DNA of 43,223 nucleotides from Haplomitrium mnioides (Eukaryota > Marchantiophyta > Haplomitriopsida > Calobryales). Below the pieces are notes generated by a model that did not search any database, was not told the origin of the DNA, and worked only from the letters and a program-made list of their open reading frames with translations. How positions within the stretch are numbered: the stretch's first letter is position 1; every line of letters starts with the position of its first letter. The translations under genes and the position numbers were made by a program. Shown here piece by piece: positions 1-10,599 of the stretch. The stretch covers positions 1-43,223 of the forward strand of contig JBNGIS010018700.1 in the NCBI GenBank assembly GCA_049999725.1, in the 5' to 3' direction.

Positions 1-459
1 AGAATAGCACTTCCTTATAGCCAGAAGACACCACTTTGTTGTTCTCCAAAGACTGTGCTCCTCTTTGTGCTCCGACAAACTTCTTTCAGAAGCTTTCGCA
101 ATCTCCTATCTCCTGCCCTAACAATCTCTCATAAGTATTACTATTGTAGGGTCATATCCTTTTTCAATTTGTGTCTTGCGAGTAATGGTGGTTATTGTTT
201 GGGATGACGGTATGATTTTTGCAATATATCTCTTACTTCTCAAAATGGAATGTGATGGGGCACTATGAATGATGTAACTTATTGGTTTTTCTCAATGAAG
301 TGGGTCATCATTATGCCCAATAGCATTGGATTCTCGTGAGGCAGTTACGTTTTTATACAATGTAAGATCTTGATTTATTTCGAGGAAATTTTCTTATGGT
401 TCTGATATTGTATTATTTATTTTGTCTCTATAGAGTCCAACCAATTTTGCAAGTACTCT
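1..459 (-). other. Unassigned sequence downstream of the copia gag
   Basis: Read on the minus strand, this continues in frame from the gag zinc knuckle at 460-501. It stays fairly open to about position 125, with only two internal stops. A copia element should have its aspartic protease here, but I see no D-S-G or D-T-G motif and no integrase signature. It could be an unusual gag tail, a deletion joint, or chance. The rest of the element would lie outside the window. Confidence 0.3.
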
Positions 460-1344
460 ACACTCTTTTCTTATATGTCCAAGAGTTTTGCATCTATAGC
501 ATTTGTAAGAATTTATATTCTTATCTATTGAAGTTTTGAAGGTGCCTCTTCCTCAACCTCCCCTTCAATAATTATTTTTTGTTTTGCTGTCTTTGTCAAA
601 TTTCCATTCTTCCTACATTTCTTCCTCTAGAGGATAAATTTGGACCTCTGCCTCAAAATTGTCCACCTCTTTCTTTGAATGTACCTCTTTTGTGTGCACA
701 TTTGTGATCATTATTGATATTATACGCCATTAGTGTGTTTTGTTTTATTGGTATTGGGAGGGGCTCCATGAGATCTTAACTTATGGTTTTCAAAGAGCAA
801 TATGTGATGCTTTTTAGCTATTAGCATATGTGCTATAAACTACAAATATTGTGTGAAATTCATATTACCGTATTGGGTTGCTAAGACCAAATTAAGAGCG
901 TGTAACGTTGACAAGGTCTTAGCAATCTATCATTTGCTTAGCATTATCAACTAGATGTCCACATACTAGTTGCAATACTAATCGGAATAATTTGTTGTTA
1001 TACTCTACGATTGACTTCTGATCATGAAATTGTAAGTTAATCTATTCATAGCATACATCACTTAAGGTTTTGATTCACATATGAAAAAATTGTAGTTTTA
1101 ACACACCCCATAGTCTTCTTGGATTGTATTCATTCAAGTACGATGTTTTTAGTGACTCAGCCAAGTGATGTTTTATGAAAATTAATGCTTTGGCTTTGTC
1201 TTGTTGATTAGTACCATCAATAGTAAGGATAGTATCATCAAGATTCTTGGCTACAAGGTGGGCCTCTACATCTAGACTCCATGATAGGTAATTAGACCCA
1301 TCAATTGCCAATTCAGAGAAGTTCAATTTCTCAATAGTGTTCAT
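460..1344 (-). pseudogene. Ty1/copia retrotransposon gag (degenerate)
   Basis: Gag is the nucleocapsid/capsid protein that packages the element's RNA. The start ATG is at 1342-1344 (minus) and opens an 89-residue frame to 1075. Its N-terminus has the pattern typical of plant copia gag, including LDGSNYLSW-like residues (here AIDGSNYLSWSLDVEAHL). After a stop at 1075-1077 the homology continues in broken frames, with a segment containing KSIVEYNNKLFRLVLQL near 1012 and then CGH. A glycine/arginine-rich stretch with stops lies near 555-700. The end is an intact CX2CX4HX4C zinc knuckle at 460-501 (C, C, H and C all present). The order capsid, RG-rich linker, knuckle is the usual gag order. At least four stops or frameshifts make it a pseudogene. 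A candidate LTR lies 83 bp upstream. Confidence 0.82.
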
Positions 1345-1426
1345 TGTTAAAAAAAAACAATTTCATATTTTGTCAATTGACAATATTTTCTTGTTTGGCT
1401 TGTATCTTGCAATTAAGCTAAAGAAA

Positions 1427-1982
1427 TGTTGGAAATTAAACTTTTTGTTGAATTAAACATGGTCTATTCTTTTTGGAGTGACTCTAATCAAGAGGAGAAT
1501 TATCTTGAGACTCTACAAATAGAAAATGCTTGTCAAGCAAGGGTTGTTTTGTGGATTAATTATGGCTAGTTTCTTTGAAGTAATTTTGTTTAACGAGAAA
1601 AAAACATTGTGCTTACTAATTTCTATTTTGATTAGAAAAATGTTTCGTGAATTATCATGAGTTTAATTTTGTTCAATTATAAAGATGTCAAATTAATTAA
1701 AATATTATCTTATACACACTCATTGACTTTCTTAAATGCTTAATGTAAACTAAATCTGATAAAAATTAGTTTGTATAAAGAGATTGCAATATGTGTTTTT
1801 TTTTATGAAAAAATATTATTTGCACATCTTTAAGAATGGTTAGCATGCTTAGCTTCCTTTCAAATTTTCCAATAACAATTTTTGTAAACTATACATATCT
1901 AGTGATATAAAATCAATAAAGCTTTAATCTTTGTTGTGCAACACCTTCATTTATTTGGTGCATGCAAAAACCTCCCTCAACA
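1427..1982 (-). mobile_element. Candidate 5' LTR of the copia element
   Basis: On the minus strand this 556-bp stretch starts TGTTGAGGGAGG (ending at 1982) and finishes TTTCCAACA (at 1427), so it has TG...CA ends of the kind common in copia LTRs. It stops only 83 bp before the gag ATG, the right spacing for an LTR plus short leader. No clear initiator-Met primer binding site follows; only a weak match to its tail is visible. The second LTR would be outside the window, so the assignment rests on termini and position alone. Confidence 0.4.
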
Positions 1983-4152
1983 TCTATAACAAAAACAAAC
2001 AAGATAATCAATACTAATTTTTTTCTTCAAAATCATCAATTTTAGGCTATTTTTTCTTTTTTTTCACATTCAAACTCCTCCTAATTTTCAATTTAATAAA
2101 ATTGATCAACTATGCAACAAGTTGAGAATGTGTTATATGGCATGTGCAATTTTTGTTGGTTACTCCAAGCTCATCATATGTATTATATATCTTCTCACTC
2201 TCTATTACATATATGGATATGCCTCTACATCATCCTCCTTTCCTATGAAGGTTATAACTACCTTTCTATCTAACTAGAGTTAGATAATTACTAACTAAAG
2301 TTAGGTTTTCTTTCCCTTTACAACAATTTTGCATTTTTAGGTTTGGTTTTCTAATAATGCTTTGGAAGTTATTAAAACTTTCCTACATTATTTGTTGGGT
2401 TCAGGCCTTAGACTTGGCTGAGAATTCTCATCCTCATAAGTCCAAAATTGATATGCATGCACATCAAACCTACATGCCACTCCAACGACCCACTCACTCT
2501 CTTCTCATCAACCAATTCTGAAATTGCACAAATTCAGCCAAATAAACCTCAATTTTGAATTCTATAGGCAAATCCAACTTCCCACTCAATCACCCTAGCT
2601 TAGATAGGTTTGACCTCTCTTGTGAGAGAGTGTACATTTAACTCCCTCACTAGGGAGATGGTCCTCTCAACCATTGGCATCCACTCACTCCACCAGCCGT
2701 GTTGTTCCCCCCTTAGATACAACCCTTGACACACCATAAGGGTAGAGTAACACTCACCTTAGATCTTATAGAGCCTATTGAATTCACATCTCCCCTTGGC
2801 TGTGGGGGAGATGAGGATCCTCCACCACCTAGAAGCCTCAGATTTCTACTTGCATCAATTGTGGCCTGTAGGATTGGTAGAATGAAGAAGTGCCCAATGC
2901 AGGAGTTCTATTCTAGAAGATCAAGTCCACTTCAATGCATGGATCCATCCTGATGGTAGAACCCCCTCCTTGTAGATGCAAGCTCATGTTCTTTTACTAG
3001 CCTTTGCACATAATCACTCTCTATAGCTCCTCCTCACTTCTGATCTATTTTCATAGTTCAAACCAAATAGAGATTACACTCTAGATCCTGAGTCTCATGA
3101 GGAACCTTGCAAATGAGCTCTCTACTTTCCTATTCCCCTAAGGGTGGAATAAACAACCCAATGTGAGCCCTTGAATTCAGAATTCATCAAAAGGCTGCAA
3201 ACAATAATTTTGTCACCAAGCCCTTGATCCTCAAAATGTCAAAACTATAAGAGTACATTTTAAAACGCCTGAATATGGTAGTTCTAACAAGCAATTTCAT
3301 GCTGAATTTTGTGCTCTATAACTCTACCAATTTTTTGCAGATTGGTTGTGGGCTGGTGAGTAGTCCTGAGCACCCAACAAAAGTGAGTACATTCAAATAA
3401 ACACCCTAATTTGTTGAAACATGTCACCATCAAGTAGGGTTAAGGGGTATAGGCCTCTCAACAAATGCCATGTGTCCCATTCCCATTGATTGACCCCAAA
3501 AACCTCTTCAACATTGCTGTGTCATCGTAGGTGGTCCTTAGGTCACACTTCAAAATAGTGGATAATTCTTGATTCCTAATTATTCGTCACAACTTAAATC
3601 GTGTTGAATGCACCTCAAAGTGAGCTTTCTAATGAGATATAAATCACATCATTTGGTTGAGAACCCATCATCTGATTTTGAGATGACTACAAAGGGGTCT
3701 GGCTGCTTCAATTTCAGCCAGCTTGGTGGAAGTCTAGCAGCCTCATTTCTATATAAAAGTTTATGACATTAATCTTTCTAGGAAAAGATAGTCAAGGAAA
3801 ATCCATAGTGACAAAAATGAGCTTGCTTAGTAAAAAAATAATCACACACCAAACATTTCCTTCTAGCAACATTGTGGAGTTTTTTCATTAGAGCATCGAG
3901 CACCAAGTGCCATCTGAATTATCCCATAAGTGATCTTCTCAAAGAAGAAACATGGATGTAAAAACTTGTCTCTCTCAATCCTTGAAAAACACTTAGACAT
4001 ATAGCCATCTCTCCCTTCTTGGCCTGTGTCAGATCTAGGCTGGAGATGAGGGTCAACAAAAGCAACATGTCCTCTATGGAAAATTGGGGAGGTTATCCAT
4101 TGAGCAAAAAATGGGTGGGATGTCCACCAAGCAGTCTCCTTCATAAGTAGAG
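1983..4152. other. No recognisable gene
   Basis: AT-rich intergenic DNA. The short open frames (for example plus 2726-2953 and minus 3863-4144) have no motif I recognise and no copy elsewhere in the window. Two short imperfect fold-backs built on ctaact/agttag lie near 2270-2310, and a TATA-like string occurs near 3752. It may hold very old transposon remains. Confidence 0.5.
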
Positions 4153-4325
4153 AGTAGTTTTTCTCCTCTGTGCACCTTTTCTCCTAGATCCAAATATTAA
4201 AGAGATTTTCTTGATCTCCTTTTCCTCTCTTTTACTCTTTTATTGTTTCTTTTTTCTTCCTCCTTTTCCCTTTCTCCTTTCTATTTCTAATTTCTTTTTT
4301 GTCCCTCTCACAAGCTTTTTACACT
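4153..4325 (+). repeat. Pyrimidine-rich tract
   Basis: A long stretch made almost only of C and T, rich in CTTT and TTTCC runs, followed from about 4340 by purine-rich DNA. It is low-complexity. A role as a promoter tract or an LTR leader cannot be judged from sequence. Confidence 0.6.
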
Positions 4326-4914
4326 TAACATAGTGGTTCTTATAGGCTCTAGGAGAAGGGAATTAGGTACGAGATCAACAAGTAGAAAATAACCAAGGTA
4401 TAGTAATGGAGTAATTAGGAGCTATTAGCTTTTAGTAAGGAACACTCAAGAGGTGAGATGGGCTAAAATCAAGGGAACAAGAAAGAGAGAGATGACTTAT
4501 TAGATAGATCCATGCATGGGACTGATCTATCTTGGCTTGTCTAATGACAAAATCATCGAAAGAAGTAAAAAGGAAAGACATATACAAGAGAACAAAAGGG
4601 TTGAGCAAGGAGACCTAGGCTAGTCGCAAGATGGCTCCACCACCTTCTTGTAAACTTCTAAAACCTGATGTCCTCATGGTTTCACCATTCCAATGTATTC
4701 AATCAACTCTTAACTCTTATGATGCCTTTCATTGCTCTTCTCGTCTTGCTTTGCCTATTTTTTTGGATCAAAATCTAGCAAAAACCCTCAAAGAAACTAA
4801 GAGAAACACTAAACCTCTCATAAGGCCAACCAAAAAAATTACCAAAAATTATATGTCCAATAACACTTATAATATAGGACATTTGCATTGCCGTAATTTT
4901 GAACAATGATGCAA
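4326..4914. other. No recognisable gene
   Basis: Purine-leaning DNA with a 92-codon plus-strand frame at 4631-4909. The frame shows no domain, has biased composition and no copy elsewhere in the window. I take it as chance. Confidence 0.45.
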
Positions 4915-4993
4915 AACATCAATGGTCATTTTCAAATGTCCAAAAAGATGTATTGCTCAAAATGATCAAATGCTCAAAATGACCATGAAATGT

Positions 4994-5010
4994 CATTGTC
5001 GACGACAATG
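4994..5010. repeat. Short perfect hairpin
   Basis: The arms cattgtcg and cgacaatg (8 bp each) are perfect inverse complements separated by a single A. It lies inside the fold-back element. Confidence 0.7.
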
Positions 5011-5093
5011 CACTTTCACCATCAACAACTATTGACACCAACTATGACTAATGACTAAGTGATATGTGTCACCACATTAAATGTCAAATTTTG

Positions 5094-5120
5094 GTCATTT
5101 AGAACATCATTCTAAATGAC
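5094..5120. repeat. Perfect hairpin inside the fold-back element
   Basis: The arms gtcatttagaa (5094-5104) and ttctaaatgac (5110-5120) are perfect 11-bp inverse complements around a 5-base loop. Confidence 0.8.
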
Positions 5121-5458
5121 GTCCAATGGAAGTGAATTATAAAATACCTCGTGACATTTTTGAATTCAAATTTGTGGCTATTTAGAACATGATCAAAATG
5201 ACTAAATATATGATGCAATGGAAGAGTGACATGTGGTATTTAAAGGAACAATATGTGTCTACCACGTATCATTTTGGGACCCAATGAAGAGAGGACATGA
5301 GGTATAGTGATTGCCAAATTATGTGTTGATAGATTTCATTTAAAAAACCAACTAACGGCTTGCATATGTCATGTTGAAAAAGTTGTGCATGTCATTTTAG
5401 ATATGTCCAAAATAACTTAGTGGGTTGAGTCATTTGGACAATCAAAATGGTTGATGTT

Positions 5459-5989
5459 CAGGACACTTTGAATGACGTTATTGTCAATCGGTGACTAGAC
5501 GCACTATAGGAAATTTTTGCAAATTTGGGAGCTTAGCTAGGCTACTTGCCTATTTTTCATGCGAGTAGCCATCCTAGGGATGCCATAGTACTCTAAATAC
5601 GCAATCTAGCGAAGCGATCACTCAACCACTCATCAACAAGGGAATTGGAACAAAGAGGCAAGAATTAGAACAATTGAAGGAAGGGATGCTCTCCAAATTT
5701 ATTGAAAAAGGAATCACGATGGAGCAGCTCCTAAAGCAATTTTCGAGGGACAGAATCCATGGAAAAGGTGTGAAGAACATAAGAGCGTGGATGGAATTGA
5801 TGCTTCAAAGGCAGATTATGAGGCTAGGGCAATTTGGGTCACTACGTCCTCACTTCTCAACCACTCGAGTTACGACTCAACTTGGCAGAAATAGGACTTA
5901 AAGGCGCTCATGGTGCAATTTGAGTCCAGAGAAACATTGTGGGATTAAGGATGCAGCATTTTTTAGAAGGCGAAAATAATGAAGGGGCC
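5459..5989 (+). other. Unassigned DNA with a small open frame
   Basis: A 75-codon frame at 5674-5901 encodes a basic, helical-looking peptide containing GKGVKNIRAWMELMLQRQ. An overlapping frame over the same bases is also fairly open, as seen in decayed, frameshifted coding DNA. I do not recognise the product. The position just upstream of a retrotransposon-linked repeat block would suit a relic of a gag or accessory ORF, but no motif confirms it. The string CACTATAGG at 5502-5510 resembles a CACTA transposon terminus, but no partner was found. Confidence 0.3.
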
Positions 5990-7440
5990 AAAGTTTGGGT
6001 TCTATCAGGTAAGTTTTTGTCAAGTCCGATCAACTTCATCGGGTATAATTTGAGTTATCATGTCCGAACTGATTTATGAGGTCTAATTTGATCTATTGCA
6101 TTAGTTCTATCGAACGGTGGACAGTTAGAAGCTTTGTCGCCACCTGAGCAACATGCATTAAAACTTGACCTAGGGTTTACAGCTAATAATAATTACTCAA
6201 TCTCAAATATTGTGGCACAATATTGTAAAATGGTGGGTACTTCTTGTTGCCATGCGATGGAGAAAGAAACAAGAACTTCCAAGTAAAGGGTCAGGATGGA
6301 AAGAAAACAAGGGGGAAACAAACATAGGGAATAAACCGCCTTGCTTGGAGGTGATTATTTTGTGCAATGAAAACAACAAAGAACATGGGAGAGCATTTTG
6401 GTCATACTTCAATTGAAGCGGGTGTACTTGTGCGGGAGAACTATCAGGAGTGGAGGTGGACTCATGAGGCACTAGGATTCATTGGGTAGGAAGCTCTAGA
6501 GTCTCAGGCTATTCAAGTGAACTCATTCTTGAAGGTAGTCAACTTTTCGAGGTGTACCGATACTTGTAGGAGAAGAGACCTCTTTCAGCTTGTAATTTGT
6601 AAGTGGCAGCCAAGGGGGGTCCTGATGTCATCTTTTCTTTGTTTTGTGCAGGAGAATTAATCCCAGTAATGCTAGGAAATCGTTGTTGGTTTCACATTCA
6701 ACAAAAGAGAGTAGTTGTATAAGTGCTCAGGTACTGCATGGAAGATCTAGTCAAGGCTTCAGATGGAGTGGGTTGGCCAATAGTTGAGAGGGTTGTCTCA
6801 TAGAGGTGGAAGTTAAACAAGACCTCTTCCAAGCTTGAGGAGGTAAATCCAAGACTTCTAGTGATTGAAGTGGATAAACTATTTGTATGGGGTGTGTGAG
6901 TGGAGGAAGTAAGTGCAAGTGTTGTAGAGTGATTTTGGTAGTGTCGAAGTGGTTGCAGAATATTAGCAACTTGTGATTTCCGTTGTATTATACTTGTAGA
7001 TATTCAAAAGAAATACAACAGAGTAGGAAAAAGTGTGGTGAGGGATAGAAAGAGGGTGTTGTAGTAGCTCATCTTGCTAGACTTTCAGGCAGTAGGAGCA
7101 CACATTGAAATTCTTAGTTGCTAGAATTGTGTTTATCTCTTCTTGTGGTAGTGTTTTGAACTCAAATCCTAAGCAAGAATTATTGGCCTCCTGCAAAGAT
7201 TGATCATTCTTGGTCTGGTTTGGTTGGGTGTTGTGAATGGAAAGGGGACACAGGTTTGTGGTTGCTTTGGGGTGTTGTTGAGTGTGCAAGCCGTAAAGAG
7301 AAGAGTAGGTCTATTAATATGTAAAATAGATAAGAACGGCTCCAAAGGTCTCATAAAAGACCCTATAGCACTTTGTCATTCTCTCTCTCCAAAATTGCAT
7401 CATTGGGTGTTAAGGAAGGTGAGAGGGGCATGACAGCTAT
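5990..7440 (+). mobile_element. Dispersed retrotransposon block, copy 1
   Basis: This aligns by eye along its length with about 31.5-33.19 kb. Clear shared landmarks are a 'gaagcg...tatca.gagt.gaggtggact' stretch (6415 and 32127), 'actcattcttgaaggt' (6518 and 32233), 'aacaagacctcttcc' (6817 and 32548), 'gataaactatttg' (6871 and 32598) and 'tctcataaaagacc' (7349 and 33119). In the second copy the block lies between two probable LTR copies, so it is most likely the 3' internal non-coding part of that element. It ends at a purine run (about 7418-7430) that matches the polypurine tract position of copy 2. The sequence after it does not match the LTR found after copy 2, so this copy is truncated or recombined there. 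Confidence 0.65.
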
Positions 7441-9317
7441 GAATGATTGATAGCGGTTGTTAGTTATATTAGACTTTCTATGAGCTTATGACACATGGTT
7501 AGGTTTGCTTGTCATTATAGACATGGGCTAAATGATGGAGTAAAAAGAAAATCATTTTGAATTGTCAAATTTCTTATCATTTAGGAATGTAGTGAAATTG
7601 TTTTGAGTTAAAGCTCAAACATTTTGTATTTACAAAGAAATTTAATGTGCCTTTCAAAAATATGATAATGCATAATGTTTAACAAGTGTCATAATAGATT
7701 TAATCTTCTAATATGTTTGGGCAAAACCAAAATCAATGAATGAAATCTTCAAGCAATTCCACGTTGTAGCAGACACATCTCACATTAATCTCAAAATCAG
7801 GTTTTTCCCTGAAATTTTCATTTTCACATCTTTTTTGATGATAAAAAAGTAGGTCTCCAAAAACACCCTCCAATTATGTTGATATAGCAATCAACAAGCC
7901 TAAGACAAAAATACTTTTCTTAGTATAAAAAACCAAAAAGTTAAAGAAAACACAACCATGCCTCAAGTTTGAGAACTCAAAGTTATGAGAACAATACATT
8001 TCAATAGCTCACGAAGAGGTGCAAGGAATTGGTCATCAAGGTTTTAGACCTATAGACAAAAGCATTCCAAACCTTGTTCAAATATTTTCTTCAATGCTTT
8101 AATTGTTGTGATGACTAATTTTAAGTTCTAGAATACATGTCTTAGGAAAGATGCAAAGGATTACTCTAAAACATCAACTTGCAAATTATTTTCAATTCTT
8201 CTAAGAGTCAATTAAGATGTCAACAAATCTTCTTAGAACCTAGAATTAGCATAAGCATTTAGTCCATCTAGTCTTTTTACAAAACTTGGAATTAGAAAAC
8301 CTAGAATTAGCAAAATCAACTAGTCTTCTTAAGAAAACTTAAGCCCCACAATATGTTCACCCCTTTCACATCTACCAAAGTTGTTTCTCAACATTTGCAA
8401 CTCACAATGCTACTTTTGGTGAAAATATTGTTTGTAAGCTTACTATGACAAACGGGGCATCAATGAAACACATTGGTGCGCATCAATGTTTGGTAAGCAT
8501 GCTACTTTCCCTTTTGCTCTAGAGGAAAGATTCACCATATTCTGGAGGTTCACTACATAAATCTTCACAAATTGTGACAAAATAAGAAAAGAAAAATATC
8601 AAGACAAATAATAATAACATTTCAGCTTTGCTACCATACAATAAATTTTCCATTGAGGTAGAGCATGGATACCTCTGTAAGTGAGTTTGAAGATAATGCT
8701 TTCTTTTCTCTCTAGGACATCAATACAATGGTTGCTTTTGATTTTATTTATTTTTTCCTTAACAATAGTGCACATGGTGGAGTTTCACTAAAAACATTTG
8801 GCTCTCGATTTTCTTCTCCAACAATCATTTTTTCTACCCACACAAGAGGCTCTCATGGAAAAATTGCTACATTCAATGCAAAATAGGTTCATACTACTAA
8901 AAGTGATCAAAAACATGAAAACAAGGTTACATTAGAAAATATGAGTTATTATTTCTAATTTAGAACACATGTTCACCTCTACAAACATTCAAAAAAGTTA
9001 GAGATCTCTTTTTATTGCTACCTACAAGAGAATTTACTATTGTGCCATCTACAAGTACAAACCTATTAGGCATTATTGTAACAACGGGGAATTTGAGAAA
9101 CTCTCAATTTATCATTTTCTTGAGGTTCTTCAACTGAGTGAGGCTACAAGAGCGACAAACCAATGCTCAACCTTGACAAGTTTCACTCATTTTCTATCTC
9201 TCTCCACTCTTGACTCTGAAACTTTCATTTGACAAAACTTTCTAACACTCAATATGTCCTTTAAGTTTTTCAAATAAGCAAAATGACGCAACTTTCAACT
9301 CAATTGTTAATTATAAA
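7441..9317. other. No recognisable gene
   Basis: AT-rich DNA without a long reading frame or any motif I recognise on either strand. By position it could be the internal remains of the minus-strand element whose LTR-like sequence lies at 9.3-10.5 kb. Confidence 0.45.
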
Positions 9318-9553
9318 ACAATAGATAGATCTAACAAGAGACACAAATGTGATCACTCTCGTAAGGGAACAATACATATACACATAAGAAGGACAACTAC
9401 AAGGACAAACTCTTAGCATGAGTTAAGATAACATAAGACATTACAATACCCAAGAACAAAGATACAACTTACAATCATTTGCTAAGAGCTCTTGTCACTG
9501 CTTTACAGGAGCTTCTCAATTTTGCTTCCCTTTACTTGATCTTTTCTTCACAT
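9318..9553 (-). repeat. Dispersed LTR-like repeat, copy 1
   Basis: About 240 bp here match 26,950-27,192 closely along the whole length, by eye more than four bases in five, with landmarks such as agatctaacaagagacacaaatgtga and gagctcttgtc. The copy at 27 kb lies upstream of a minus-strand gypsy gag-pol, so this is most likely the downstream (R-U5) part of that family's LTR, oriented minus. A TATA box in the matching orientation lies about 460 bp upstream at 10,014-10,022. Confidence 0.7.
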
Positions 9554-10013
9554 TCCTAGTCTTGAGTAAACATGCTTCAAAACTCTGCATTTGAGTCTTT
9601 TGTTGAAGTTTTTTTTCCTCTTATATCAAGTCACTTCGAGAACAACGTTGCTACTATACTATGTCTTTTACTTTAGCTCTTCAGTAGCACTTGTTCCTTG
9701 CTTGTTAATTTCATCTAGAACTTTGCAGCACCCTTTTGATAGGTTTCTTCTTCTTGTTGAGATCAACACTCCAATAACTCTACAAGCATCTTCATGATAG
9801 TCTTTCTTAGCTCACTTTCTTGAGCGACGTAGCCAGAACAGAACAAAAGAACTTTCGACATTTGCAACAGGATTAACTCTAGAGAACTTTGAAAAATGAT
9901 AGGATACAAAAAAAACTAGAGGACAACAAAAGGCAGAGGAAAAGGTGCTAATAATGAGGGAGACGCCAACAAAAGAGAGAGACAACACACTACTAACTTT
10001 GGGTCTTTCCTCT

Positions 10014-10022
10014 CCTTTTATA
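10014..10022 (-). promoter_or_regulatory. TATA box in minus-strand LTR-like DNA
   Basis: TATAAAAGG on the minus strand (ccttttata on the plus strand), followed downstream by a CT-rich tract typical of a plant 5' leader. It is probably the promoter of the LTR that includes the 9318-9553 repeat. Confidence 0.5.
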
Positions 10023-10082
10023 CCCAATACTTTAACATAACAAAATACAAATAGAAATAGGATCTAATCTTTACACATCTAT

Positions 10083-10496
10083 TGTCTTGAGATTGGCCCA
10101 TCAAAAGTACATACCCTTTTCTTTGCTTCCTAACCATAGATGAGATGGAAGGGTGTGAAGCCAGTTGATGCTTTGGTGATTGTCTCAACCGGTTGGGACA
10201 TGACTACCTGAAAAAAAATTCAATTTCTATTTGCATTATATGTTTTTGATGTACCAAAGGCACATCTTTTATCCTTGAGTGTCTAACAATATCAGACAAA
10301 AGGCAAAGACCAAAGGTGGGCGACAATCAGTTGAGGATTAAGATGGGATAACAAGTTCATGACATGGGAGGACCAGGTTGAGGCATTAGGATGGCGTGGT
10401 TAGAGCAATCAACGAGCAGCTCTAGAAGATGGGCACTAGTTTTTTTTTTCTTGTGCAACGATTAGGCTAGGGGCGTGTAAGGGCCAATCTCAAGAC
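10083..10496. repeat. Separated 16-bp perfect inverted repeat
   Basis: gtcttgagattggccc (10,083-10,098) and gggccaatctcaagac (10,481-10,496) are perfect inverse complements about 380 bp apart. The match extends slightly outward (tat/ata). It may mark the starts of two related LTR ends in opposite orientation. Confidence 0.65.
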
Positions 10497-10599
10497 ATAG
10501 TCGTGGAGTAGTAGTTGCAAAACCATCCAATCGAAAGAGAGAGGGACTCGAAAGGAATACCAGTCCCTCACGTGTGACCAAGTGAACCAAAATGCAAGT

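Larger units (their letters stand above)
4915..5458. mobile_element. Fold-back / MITE-like element
   Basis: The segment is bounded by the inverted 8-mers aacatcaa (4915-4922) and ttgatgtt (5451-5458). Inside them lie similar inverted stretches around tcatttt/aaaat and gtcc/ggac, giving an imperfect terminal inverted repeat of about 25 bp. The interior is dense with AAAATGA or TCATTTT and ATGTCC or GGACAT in both orientations, as in fold-back elements or the subterminal repeats of DNA transposons. There is no transposase frame. No clear target duplication was found, so the borders are approximate. Confidence 0.4.
9554..10497 (-). mobile_element. Possible upstream part of a minus-strand LTR
   Basis: Continues from the repeat at 9318-9553. 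On the minus strand it contains a good TATA box (TATAAAAGG) followed by CT-rich leader-like DNA, as in an LTR promoter. A minus-strand start TGTCTTGAGATTGGCC at 10,497 would give an LTR of about 1.2 kb. The same string also occurs on the plus strand at 10,082-10,098, so the border is ambiguous. The small open frames here (for example 9812-10027 minus) are not convincing. Confidence 0.35.

Noticed and set aside
3863-4144. 93-codon minus frame as a possible host gene
   Set aside because: No domain, no copy elsewhere in the window, no intron or promoter context. It cannot be told apart from chance.
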